Source: CAZGKW01 sp964526295
GTDB lineage: Bacteria > Planctomycetota > Phycisphaerae > FEN-1346
Reading direction: 5' to 3'
Assembly: GCA_964526295.1 (NCBI GenBank)
Contig: CAZGKW010000023.1
Span: 1 to 64,000, forward strand
Length of the DNA: 64,000 nucleotides
Shown piece after piece: positions 1 to 6,917 of the stretch (position 1 is the stretch's first letter; every line of letters starts with the position of its first letter). The translations under genes were made by a program, and so were the position numbers. Under the pieces are notes generated by a model, which did not search any database, had not been told where the DNA came from, and saw only the letters and a program-made list of their open reading frames with translations.

Positions 1-66
1 GCTGTCCAAAGGAAAGCGCGGCGGGCTGTCCAAAGGAAAGCGCGGCGGGCTGTCCTGCCCGCCGCG
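1..66. repeat. Tandem copy of a GC-rich hairpin repeat
   Basis: A 24-base unit (GCTGTCCAAAGGAAAGCGCG plus CGGG) occurs twice back to back. It runs into GCGGCGGGCTGTCC / TGCCCGCCGCG, which can fold into a GC-rich hairpin. The same hairpin with its flanking GGAAAGC occurs near 5,455-5,497 and 43,462-43,494, so this is a partial copy of a dispersed repeat sitting at the edge of a transposase remnant. Confidence 0.7.
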
Positions 67-505
67 AAGGGAGGCCGACCGCCAGGTGCTGCGGCTGCGG
101 GACCAGGTGATGCGCAAAGTGCGTCGCGTCAAGCAGCAGATCAAGAGTTTTCTGCTGCAACATGGCATCGCCGAGCCGCCGGGGCTGAAGCACTTCTCGG
201 CGGCCGGTGTCAGAGGCGCTGGGCCACCTGACGCTGGGGGACGAACGGCGGTTCTGCCTGGACGAGTTGGTGGCCGAACTGGCCGAGGCCCAGGCCCGGC
301 TCCGTCGGGTCGAGGGGCGGATCCGAGCGTTGGCCGCCGAGGCGCGGCATGCACCGGCGGTGGCGGTCCTCGTGAGCCATCCGGCCGTGGGGCCGGTCAC
401 GGCCATGACGTTCCGGACGGAACTGCACCATGCCGGACGGTTCCGGGATGGGGCGGCGGTGGGGCAGTATCTCGGCCTGGCCCCGCGGGTGCGTCAGAGC
501 GGGCC
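62..505 (+). pseudogene. IS110-family transposase remnant, frameshifted and truncated
   Basis: Two frames together give parts of an IS110 (transposase_20 type) protein. The first reads RLRDQ..RVKQQIKSFLLQHGI, typical of the middle of the family. After a frameshift near position 210 the second reads HPAVGPVTAMTF..RFRDGAAVGQYLGLAPR, the conserved C-terminal helix-hairpin-helix and catalytic-serine region. The N-terminal DEDD nuclease half lies outside the window or is lost, and the C-terminal end stops at the SG of the LAPR..QSG motif. It cannot encode an active transposase. A second, differently decayed IS110 lies at 59,960-60,542. Confidence 0.75.
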
Positions 506-535
506 TCCGCGCCCGCCGCGGCCGGTGCTACGCGG

Positions 536-576
536 TACGCCCTCACTCCGCCCCTCTCCCGCCAAGGCAGAGGGAG
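536..576. repeat. Dispersed CCCTCTCCC hairpin repeat
   Basis: CCCTCACTCCGCCCCTCTCCC GCC AAGGCAGAGGG is a degenerate copy of an extragenic palindrome. Better copies lie at 34,703-34,750 (inside the bioF-like gene) and at 43,905-43,945. It sits between the transposase remnant and xseA. Confidence 0.6.
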
Positions 577-636
577 GCAATGAAACAGCCACTTCGCGGA
601 TTGCGTCGCCTTCGTGGGCGCGATATCCTCGCCCCC

Positions 637-2151
637 ATGCCCGATGATGACAAGCCGTTCGACGCCGGCCTCATCCCGGAGCCCGAGGCCGAGGGTCCCG
701 AGACCGTCTGGGAGCTGACCCGCCGCATCACCGACACGCTGGAATTGGGGTTCCCCCAGGTCTGGGTCGGCGGCGAGGTCTCGAACTTCAAGCGGCACAC
801 CTCGGGGCACCTCTTTTTCAGCCTGAAGGACGACCGGGCCGCCCTGCGGTGCGTCATGTGGCGATCGACCGCCGACCGCCTGAAGCACGACGTGGGCGAC
901 GGCACGGAGGTCGAGGCCCGCGGCCGCATCAGCGTCTACCCCCAGCGGGGCGACTACCAGCTCTACGTCTCGTCGCTGAAGCCCCTCGGCTTGGGGGCCC
1001 TGGAGGTGGCGTTCCGAAAGCTCAAGGAGAAGCTCGCCGCCGAGGGCCTGTTCGACCCGGCCCGCAAGAAGCCCCTGCCGCGCTTCCCCCGGCGGATCGG
1101 CGTCGTCACGAGCCCGACCGGGGCGGCCGTCCGCGACATCTTCCACGTCCTGGGGCGCCGCTGGCCGGCCGCCGAGGTGCTCCTTGCGCCCGCCCGCGTC
1201 CAGGGCGACGGGGCCGCCGCCGAGATCGTCCGCGGCATCGAGGACCTGAACCGCATCGGCGGGGTGGACGTCCTGATCGTCGGCCGCGGCGGCGGGAGCC
1301 TGGAGGACCTCTGGGCCTTCAACGAGGAGGCGGTCGCCCGCGCGATCTTCGCGTCCGCCGTCCCGGTCGTCTCGGCCGTGGGGCACGAGACGGACTTTTC
1401 CATCTCGGACTTCGTGGCCGACGTCCGGGCCCCCACGCCGTCGGCGGCCGCCGAGATCGTCGTCCCCGACCGGCGGGAGATCGCCGCCGAGCTGGGGCAT
1501 TCGCTGCGGCGGATGGGCCGGCACGTGGCCCACCGGCTGGAGCGGGCGCGGGACCGGCTGGCGATGGCCGCCCGGAGCCGGTACCTCGCCCACCCCGAGG
1601 AGCTGGTCCTCGGCCGCCTGGAGCAGGTGGAGGACCTGGCGCGTCGGGCGACGGCCGGGGCGGCCGAGGCGGCGTCGTCGCGGCGGCTCCGCCTGGAGCG
1701 GGCCGCGTCGGCCCTCGCCGAGCACGCCCCCCGGGTCCTCTGGCTGGAGGCCCGGGCCGCCGTCCGGATGGCCGCCCATCGCCTCGAAGGGGCCGGCCGG
1801 GCGATGCTCGTCCACCGATGGCGGGCCCGCCTCGACGGCCTGGCCGCCCAACTGGAGGACCTCAGCCCCGACCGCGTCCTCGCCCGCGGCTACAGCCGGA
1901 CCGTCCTTGCGCGGACCGGGGCGACGCTCGTCCAGGCCCGCGATGTCCGGCCGGGCGATGAGCTGCGGACGATCCTCGCCGAAGGTCAGGTCGAGAGCGA
2001 CGTGCGCAGAGTAAGTGAACGACGAAGGCAGAATGACGAGCAAGGAACCGCGAAGGAAGAGGTGGAAGCAAAGCCCCAAGGCAGGACGGCAAAGACGAGG
2101 AAACGCAAGCGGCCGCGGCGCGACGAGAGCCAGGGCGCTCTTTTCGATTAG
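637..2151 (+). CDS. xseA: Exodeoxyribonuclease VII large subunit
   Basis: Catalytic subunit of exonuclease VII, which degrades single-stranded DNA to oligonucleotides in the cytoplasm together with XseB. The protein is 504 residues, close to the family norm. It has the N-terminal OB-fold (VWVGGEVSNFK, about residues 40-130) followed by the catalytic domain with FPRRIGVVTSPTGAAVRDI, VDVLIVGRGGGSLEDLWAFNEE and VSAVGHETDFSISDFVAD, then a long helical region and a basic C-terminal tail (KTRKRKRPRRDE). The reading frame is open upstream to 430, but that part overlaps the decayed transposase and repeat. The ATG at 637 (MPDDDKPFD) begins just before the conserved region, so I chose it. xseB follows 91 bases downstream. 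Confidence 0.95.
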   Translation: MPDDDKPFDAGLIPEPEAEGPETVWELTRRITDTLELGFPQVWVGGEVSNFKRHTSGHLFFSLKDDRAALRCVMWRSTADRLKHDVGDGTEVEARGRISVYPQRGDYQLYVSSLKPLGLGALEVAFRKLKEKLAAEGLFDPARKKPLPRFPRRIGVVTSPTGAAVRDIFHVLGRRWPAAEVLLAPARVQGDGAAAEIVRGIEDLNRIGGVDVLIVGRGGGSLEDLWAFNEEAVARAIFASAVPVVSAVGHETDFSISDFVADVRAPTPSAAAEIVVPDRREIAAELGHSLRRMGRHVAHRLERARDRLAMAARSRYLAHPEELVLGRLEQVEDLARRATAGAAEAASSRRLRLERAASALAEHAPRVLWLEARAAVRMAAHRLEGAGRAMLVHRWRARLDGLAAQLEDLSPDRVLARGYSRTVLARTGATLVQARDVRPGDELRTILAEGQVESDVRRVSERRRQNDEQGTAKEEVEAKPQGRTAKTRKRKRPRRDESQGALFD

Positions 2152-2242
2152 CGAACCTTCGAGCCGCGACTGGGAGGTCGCCGTAGCGCGTGGCCGGGTC
2201 AAGAATCCCGCGCGCCGAAATCCCGGGAATACGGAGAAACCC

Positions 2243-2515
2243 ATGGCGAAAAAGAACGCGGCGAAGCCGACCGAGGGGCCCACGTTCGAGCGGCGCCTCG
2301 CGCGGCTGGAGGAGATCGTCGAGCGGCTCGAATCCGGCGAAGCGGGGCTGGATGAGTCCCTGAAGCTCTACGCCGAGGGGGCCGAGCTCGTCAAGGCCTG
2401 CCGCAAGGCCCTCGAGGCGGCCGAGCAGAAGATCGCGAAACTCACCGAGACGGCGGCCGGCGGCGAGATGAAGGAAGAGCCCTTCGAGGCCGACGAGGCC
2501 GACGATGGCGATTGA
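2243..2515 (+). CDS. xseB: Exodeoxyribonuclease VII small subunit
   Basis: Small partner of XseA. The 90-residue product has the family core TFERRLARLEEIVERLESGE, LDESLKLYAEGAELVKACRKAL and AEQKIAKL, followed by an acidic tail (EPFEADEADDGD). The frame extends upstream, but the ATG at 2243 gives the normal XseB length and starts just before the conserved helix. Its last 11 bases overlap the start of the downstream sulfatase gene, which suggests translational coupling within one transcript even though the functions are unrelated. Confidence 0.95.
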   Translation: MAKKNAAKPTEGPTFERRLARLEEIVERLESGEAGLDESLKLYAEGAELVKACRKALEAAEQKIAKLTETAAGGEMKEEPFEADEADDGD

Positions 2516-3962
2516 GCCCGCCTCGCGCGACGGCCTGACGCGGCGGGGGTTCCTCTATTACGGCGCGGCGGGGGCCGCCGGGGCCGCGTGGGCCGCAGCG
2601 CAGGGCTGCGGCCGCACGAGCGAGAAGAACGAGACCGAGGAGACCGAACCGATGGCCAAAACCGACCGGCCGACCAACGTCGTCCTCTTTCTCTGCGACG
2701 ACCTGGGGTGGGGCGACCTCGCCTGCTACGGCCACCCTGGCATCCGGACGCCGAACCTCGACCGGATGGCCCGTGAAGGCCTCCGCCTGACCGACTGCTA
2801 CGCCGCCGCACCGGTCTGCTCGCCGGCCCGGGCGGGCCTCCTGACGGGTCGGCCGCCCGACGCCGAGGGCGTCCCCGACTGGGTCCGCGAGCATTCCGAC
2901 GTCCACCTCCGGAGCGACGCCGTCACCGTCGCGACGCTCCTTCGCCGGGCGGGCTACGCGACCTGCCTGACGGGCAAGTGGCACGTGAGCGGCGGCTTCG
3001 AGACGGACCAGCCCACCCCCGCCGATCACGGCTTCGACCACTGGTTCGCCACGCAGAACAACGCCCACCCCAGCCACAGGGACCCGGACAACTTCTGGCG
3101 GAACGGTGAGCAGGTCGGCCCCCTCGCGGGCTACTCCAGCACCCTCATCGTCGAGGAGGGCATCCGCTGGCTCCGGGACCGGCCGAAGCGCCGACCGTTC
3201 TTCCTGTTCGTCTCGTTCCATTCGCCGCACGAGCCGGTCGCCACGGGGAAGGCCTTCACCGACCTCTACCCGGACGCAAAACCGTTCGAGCGGGCCATCT
3301 ATTACGGCAACGTGTCGCAGATGGACCACGAGGCGGGCCGGCTGCTGGCGGAGCTGGACGAGCAGGGCCTGCGGGACGAGACCCTCGTCTTTTTCACCAG
3401 CGACAACGGCCCCGAGACGCTGGACCGCTATCCCGGTGCGGCCCGCTCGTACGGGACGCCGGGCCCGCATCGCGGGATGAAGCTGCACCTCTACGAGGGC
3501 GGCATCCGGGTGCCGGGCATCCTGCGGGGGCCGATGATTGAGCGGCCGGGCCGCGAGTCGGCCGAGCCCGTCTCGGGGGTGGACGTCCTGCCGACGCTGT
3601 GCGAGCTGGCGTGGGCCGACGTGCCCGACGACCGGCCGATCTTCGGGACAAGCGTCCTGCCGGTTCTTCGGGGCGAGGCGCCGGTGCGGGAGCGGCCGCT
3701 CTACTGGGAGTATCGCCGGGCGCTCGGCGGACCGAAGTTCGCCCTTCGCGACGGGAGGTGGAAGGTCCTCGCCTATAAGGATTTCGAGCGGTTCGAGCTC
3801 TACGACCTTGCGGCCGATCCGGAGGAGACGACCGACCTGGCGGCCGAGGAGCCCGACCGGCTGGAGACGATGGCCGATGCGCTCCGGGCGGCACACGCGG
3901 AGGTGGCCGCCTCGCCCCGATATCGCCCGGACGTCGAGGACCGCGGCCCGGATGGGGCCTGA
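2505..3962 (+). CDS. Tat-exported arylsulfatase-type sulfatase
   Basis: Hydrolase of sulfate esters, probably acting on sulfated polysaccharide or a related ester in the periplasm. The N-terminus carries a twin-arginine signal (TRRGFLYYGAAGAAGAA) followed by GCG, which could be a lipobox. The sulfatase core starts with NVVLFLCDDLGWGD (metal-binding Asp pair) and has the formylglycine site CSPAR at residue 105, followed by GLLTGR. Later metal-site motifs are TGKWH, FVSFHSPHEP and FFTSDNGPE. The length of 485 residues is typical. The start overlaps xseB by 11 bases. Planctomycetes carry many such sulfatases; substrate cannot be told from sequence. No maturase gene is nearby. Confidence 0.92.
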   Translation: MAIEPASRDGLTRRGFLYYGAAGAAGAAWAAAQGCGRTSEKNETEETEPMAKTDRPTNVVLFLCDDLGWGDLACYGHPGIRTPNLDRMAREGLRLTDCYAAAPVCSPARAGLLTGRPPDAEGVPDWVREHSDVHLRSDAVTVATLLRRAGYATCLTGKWHVSGGFETDQPTPADHGFDHWFATQNNAHPSHRDPDNFWRNGEQVGPLAGYSSTLIVEEGIRWLRDRPKRRPFFLFVSFHSPHEPVATGKAFTDLYPDAKPFERAIYYGNVSQMDHEAGRLLAELDEQGLRDETLVFFTSDNGPETLDRYPGAARSYGTPGPHRGMKLHLYEGGIRVPGILRGPMIERPGRESAEPVSGVDVLPTLCELAWADVPDDRPIFGTSVLPVLRGEAPVRERPLYWEYRRALGGPKFALRDGRWKVLAYKDFERFELYDLAADPEETTDLAAEEPDRLETMADALRAAHAEVAASPRYRPDVEDRGPDGA

Positions 3963-3971
3963 AAGCCGCCG

Positions 3972-4024
3972 GTCCCCCCTCGCCCCATCCCTCTGCTATG
4001 AGGCCGCCGGAGGGGCGAGGGGGA
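3972..4024. terminator. Hairpin between convergent genes
   Basis: CCCCCTCGCCCC at 3975-3986 pairs with GGGGCGAGGGGG at 4012-4023, a 12-bp GC stem with a loop of about 25 bases. It lies exactly between the sulfatase gene and the convergent pilin-like gene. There is no T run, so termination is inferred from position and stem strength only; it could also be a dispersed palindrome. Confidence 0.5.
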
Positions 4025-4045
4025 CAACGGTGCGGCCTCAGGGGT

Positions 4046-5230
4046 TCATTGCTCGCGGCGCCACAGGGGGCTGGTCTCGTCGAGGTGCCGGCCGTCGATC
4101 AGCTCCTGGGGCGTCGCCTCGACGGCGGGGGCGAGGGCCTCGACGTGGCCGTCGCAGAACAGGACGTTGGCCCGCCCGAAGTGCCGCAGCGACTGGTAGC
4201 TGGCCCAGGTCTCGTCGTCGCTGGCCTCGGACGCGAAGTCCCGCTCCCAGTCCTCGGGCGAGAGGATGAAGTGCTTGTTCCAGTCGTCGTCCTCGTTGTC
4301 GCGGTTGTAATCGGCGAGGGGCTTGGCATAGTCGAGGACGAAGAACCGCTTCCCCTCGAGTTTGGCGAGCCGCCGGCCGGCGACCTCGTAGGCCCCGCTG
4401 CTCATCCCGTAGTCGCAGACGGTGTAGCCGACCGTGTCGACGTAGCCGGCCCCGCCATAGCCCGAGGCCAGGCCGGCCTCCCGCAGGTCGATGACCTCGT
4501 TGTGCTTCAGGACGAAGTCCTCGCAGACGAGCTTTTCGCCGACGTAGAAGTCGAACTTGAACGAGTAGTAGGACATGCCCTTGCCCTCGTCGCCGCCGAG
4601 GACCTGCACCTTGTAGGGCTCGCCGCCTTCGGTCCACATGAGGAACCGGATGTCGTCGTATCCCCCGTGCCAGCCGGAGTTGGCGAAAAAGTACCGGTCC
4701 TCTATGCCGACGCGGTACTTCCCGCCTCCCATGTCGACGATCTCGACGCCCTGGCATTCCTGGACGACGGCCGTGCCGAGGAACTCGCCGGTCTGCATGC
4801 CGCCCGTGCCGGGCCGGCCGGCCTCCTTGCAGTACATGCGGAACGTGAGGTCGCCGAACGAGAGGCGGTCGAACGAGACGCGGCCCGGCGCGAAGCCCGC
4901 GTCGGCGCCGCCGCCTTCGCCGACCCGCCCCTCGGCTGCCGGGCACCGGAACGGGTCCTCCCGCCCTTCGGTGTACGGCCCCACGACGGCCCGCCACTGG
5001 ATGCCGTGGGCCACCGGCCGATAGTCGTAGTCGGCATGGCACGTGTTGTAGGCCTGCCAGATGGTATGGAGGTTCGAGGCGCACTGGGTCTGCTGGAGGA
5101 CGTCCCAGGCATGGCTTCCCATGGGGGCCAGCATCGCCACCAGGAGGATCAGGACGGCGATGACGATCAGGAGTTCCAGGAGCGTCAGCGCCGCCCGGCC
5201 GCGCCGCCGATCGGCTTTGCGGTCCGCCAT
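4046..5230 (-). CDS. Pilin-like protein with H-X9-DG type C-terminus
   Basis: Belongs to the large planctomycete group of type IV pilin-like proteins related to DUF1559. After a short basic leader (ADRKADRRRGRA) comes the prepilin motif LTLLELLIVIAVLILLVAML, with Glu at the +5 position of the predicted mature protein. The residue before the cut would be Ala rather than the usual Gly. Near the C-terminus is RHFGRANVLFCDGHVEAL, the 'display' motif that ends this family. The frame opens at 5296, but the ATG at 5230 is preceded by GGGAGGAA and begins the leader, so I chose it. The gene is convergent with the sulfatase. The exact role is unknown; a cell-surface or secretion pseudopilin is likely. 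Confidence 0.8.
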   Translation of the reverse strand: MADRKADRRRGRAALTLLELLIVIAVLILLVAMLAPMGSHAWDVLQQTQCASNLHTIWQAYNTCHADYDYRPVAHGIQWRAVVGPYTEGREDPFRCPAAEGRVGEGGGADAGFAPGRVSFDRLSFGDLTFRMYCKEAGRPGTGGMQTGEFLGTAVVQECQGVEIVDMGGGKYRVGIEDRYFFANSGWHGGYDDIRFLMWTEGGEPYKVQVLGGDEGKGMSYYSFKFDFYVGEKLVCEDFVLKHNEVIDLREAGLASGYGGAGYVDTVGYTVCDYGMSSGAYEVAGRRLAKLEGKRFFVLDYAKPLADYNRDNEDDDWNKHFILSPEDWERDFASEASDDETWASYQSLRHFGRANVLFCDGHVEALAPAVEATPQELIDGRHLDETSPLWRREQ

Positions 5231-5261
5231 CGGCCGTTCCTCCCATACGACAGCGTGATTT

Positions 5262-5642
5262 CGCCGCGGAGACCGCAGAGAATACAACTTTATCAAAAAG
5301 TTTTTGAAAAAAAACCGCCTTCGGGCCAGGCCGGACGGCCTCCCGAGGCCGTGCCCCGCCTCCTGCCTATGGCTACTTTGTCAACTCTTGCCAACCGACA
5401 ACGACTCCAGCGCAGCGGGCAGCCTTGCCCACCGCGTCACTTGCGTTTCGAAGTCCCTTTCGCGGCGGGCAGGACTGCCCGCCGCGCTTTCCATTAGTTC
5501 GCCCGCCGCGCTTTCCTTCATTTTGCCGCGCGGTGGGCAGTCTTGCCCACCGCGCCACGGCCCTTGTGGATTTGACAAAGTAGCCCTATCCGCTTCCTGC
5601 CTCTGTCTGCGTTCTCCGCGTCCTCTGCGGTCCACAGCACGG
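5262..5642. repeat. Intergenic region of stacked hairpin repeats
   Basis: No gene is visible here. The region is bracketed by CGCAGAG-type repeats facing each other: GCGGAGACCGCAGAG at about 5267-5281 and CTCCGCGTCCTCTGCGG at about 5616-5632. Inside lie three GC-rich palindromes: GCGGGCAGCCTTGCCCACCGC near 5415, GCGGCGGGCAGGACTGCCCG near 5462, and GCGGTGGGCAGTCTTGCCCA near 5529. The first two, with about 35 bases between them, recur inverted at 43,462-43,569. CAAAAAGTTTTTG near 5295 is a short AT-rich palindrome just upstream of the pilin-like gene. Confidence 0.75.
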
Positions 5643-6329
5643 CTAGAAGTCCTCCGGGGGCGGCGACGAGCCCGGCAGCCATCCGCCGCGCCAGGCCCAA
5701 CGCCGCATGACCTCCAGGGCCGCTTCGCGCTCCTTCCGGGAGGCCCGCGAATCGTAGCCGAACCGCACGTGGGCCAGCTTCGCGACGGCCCCGACGGCGC
5801 AGCTCTGGACCCGGAGGTCCTCCTCTTTAAGGGCCGCCTCCACCAGGGCCCCCACCAGGTCGCGATCCCCGAGCCGTCCGATGGCCGTGGCCGCCGCCGC
5901 CCGAACCGACGGGTCGGGGTCGCTTCGCAGCCGCCGAACGAGCGTCGCCGCCGACTCGGCGTCCCTCAGCCGCCCCAGCGCCAGGGTCGCCTCCTCCCGG
6001 ACCTGCGGCCGGGGGTCCTCGGTCGCGTCCCGCAGGGCCTGGTACACCTTCCGGCGTCGCATCCGCTCGACCGTCCGGACGGCCATCCGGGCCGTGAGGA
6101 TGTCGTCGTGACGGATCGCCTCGGCGGCGGCCTCGAGGGCCGGATCGCTGCCGTCCTCGGCCAGGTCGCCGAGGGCCTCGAGCCGGTCAGCCCGATCGTC
6201 GGACCGGAGTTTCTCCGCGGACGATTCGCCGCACCCGGCGGCGAGACCCGCCACCAGAACGGCCGCCAGGACCGACGCCGACAGCCCACCGGCCGCTCGG
6301 CGCCCACGGATTGAGCGTGACGTGCCCAT
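5643..6329 (-). CDS. HEAT-repeat lipoprotein
   Basis: A 228-residue exported protein. The N-terminus has a basic patch, a hydrophobic stretch and the lipobox LAAGC (Cys33), so it is probably anchored to a membrane. The rest is a series of HEAT/PBS-lyase-like repeats: RADRLEALGDLAEDG, ARMAVRTVERM, PQVREEATLALGRLRD, PSVRAAAATAIGRLGD and LRVQSCAVGAVAKLA. Such repeats form a helical solenoid for protein binding; no catalytic motif is visible. It lies upstream of another small lipoprotein on the same strand, about 100 bases away. Its partner is unknown. Confidence 0.75.
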   Translation of the reverse strand: MGTSRSIRGRRAAGGLSASVLAAVLVAGLAAGCGESSAEKLRSDDRADRLEALGDLAEDGSDPALEAAAEAIRHDDILTARMAVRTVERMRRRKVYQALRDATEDPRPQVREEATLALGRLRDAESAATLVRRLRSDPDPSVRAAAATAIGRLGDRDLVGALVEAALKEEDLRVQSCAVGAVAKLAHVRFGYDSRASRKEREAALEVMRRWAWRGGWLPGSSPPPEDF

Positions 6330-6431
6330 TTCAGGCCAGACCCTCCTCGCCCTTATTATAGGACGTCCGAGGTGTCCGAGGGGCCGCTGATCTTTGGCGA
6401 GGCGGCCCGCGCTCGGCGGTCCCCACCGGGC

Positions 6432-6881
6432 CTACCAGAGCGGCTTCGGGGCGTTCCGGACGGCTTCGGTCAGTTCGGCGGCGATCTGTTTGGCCGCGGC
6501 GACCACCTGGTCCTCGGTTGCGTCCTCGGGCACCTTCAGGGTGATGCCGGTGGCCGCGATGGGCCGGCCTTCCTCGTCGCGGACCGGGGCCGTGACGTCG
6601 AGGTCCTCACCCTCCCTCAGGACGACCGTCTCGCCGGTCTTCATGGCGTCGATGTCCTCCGGGTCCGACGGCCGGCCGATCTTCTCGGGAAGGTTCGAGG
6701 CGATGATGCGGCTCTCGGCCTGGCCGGTCGGCACGGCGTGGATGGTCAGGCGGACGAGATCGGAGTTCGCTGCCACAATGCGGTCGACGATGGCCTGGGC
6801 CTCGGGGTGGCCCCCTTCGCCGCCCGTCCCGCCCTGACAGGAACACAGGACCAAAGCCAGCAGGCAGACGTGCCTGCTCAT
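6432..6881 (-). CDS. Small lipoprotein of unknown function
   Basis: I do not recognise the family. The 149-residue product starts with a short signal and a lipobox-like VLCSC (Cys15), followed by a Gly-rich linker. The remainder is soluble and acidic, with VDRIVAANSDLVRLTIHAVP, a segment VRDEEGRPIAATGITLKV and a final helix AAAKQIAAELTEAVRNAPKPLW. The 'R-DEEGRPIAATG-TL' part recalls sensor-like domains that bind ligands outside the cell, but that is only a resemblance. It lies immediately downstream of rnr on the same strand (36-base gap), so the two may be cotranscribed. Confidence 0.6.
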   Translation of the reverse strand: MSRHVCLLALVLCSCQGGTGGEGGHPEAQAIVDRIVAANSDLVRLTIHAVPTGQAESRIIASNLPEKIGRPSDPEDIDAMKTGETVVLREGEDLDVTAPVRDEEGRPIAATGITLKVPEDATEDQVVAAAKQIAAELTEAVRNAPKPLW

Positions 6882-6917
6882 CGCGGCCCCTCCTCGTTCT
6901 GACGGCGTGCGTGCCGG

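Noticed and set aside
1..66. Tandem 24-base repeat as a possible CRISPR
   Set aside because: Only two adjoining copies and no spacers; it is part of a dispersed hairpin repeat.
397..2283. Long minus-strand open frame opposite xseA
   Set aside because: GC-rich DNA leaves long antisense frames open; the product has no recognisable domain and covers the well-supported xseA gene.
3998..5497. Plus-strand frame opposite the pilin-like gene
   Set aside because: Its C-terminal end (FAAGRTARRAFH) is simply a translated hairpin repeat, shared with a frame at 43.5 kb; not a gene.
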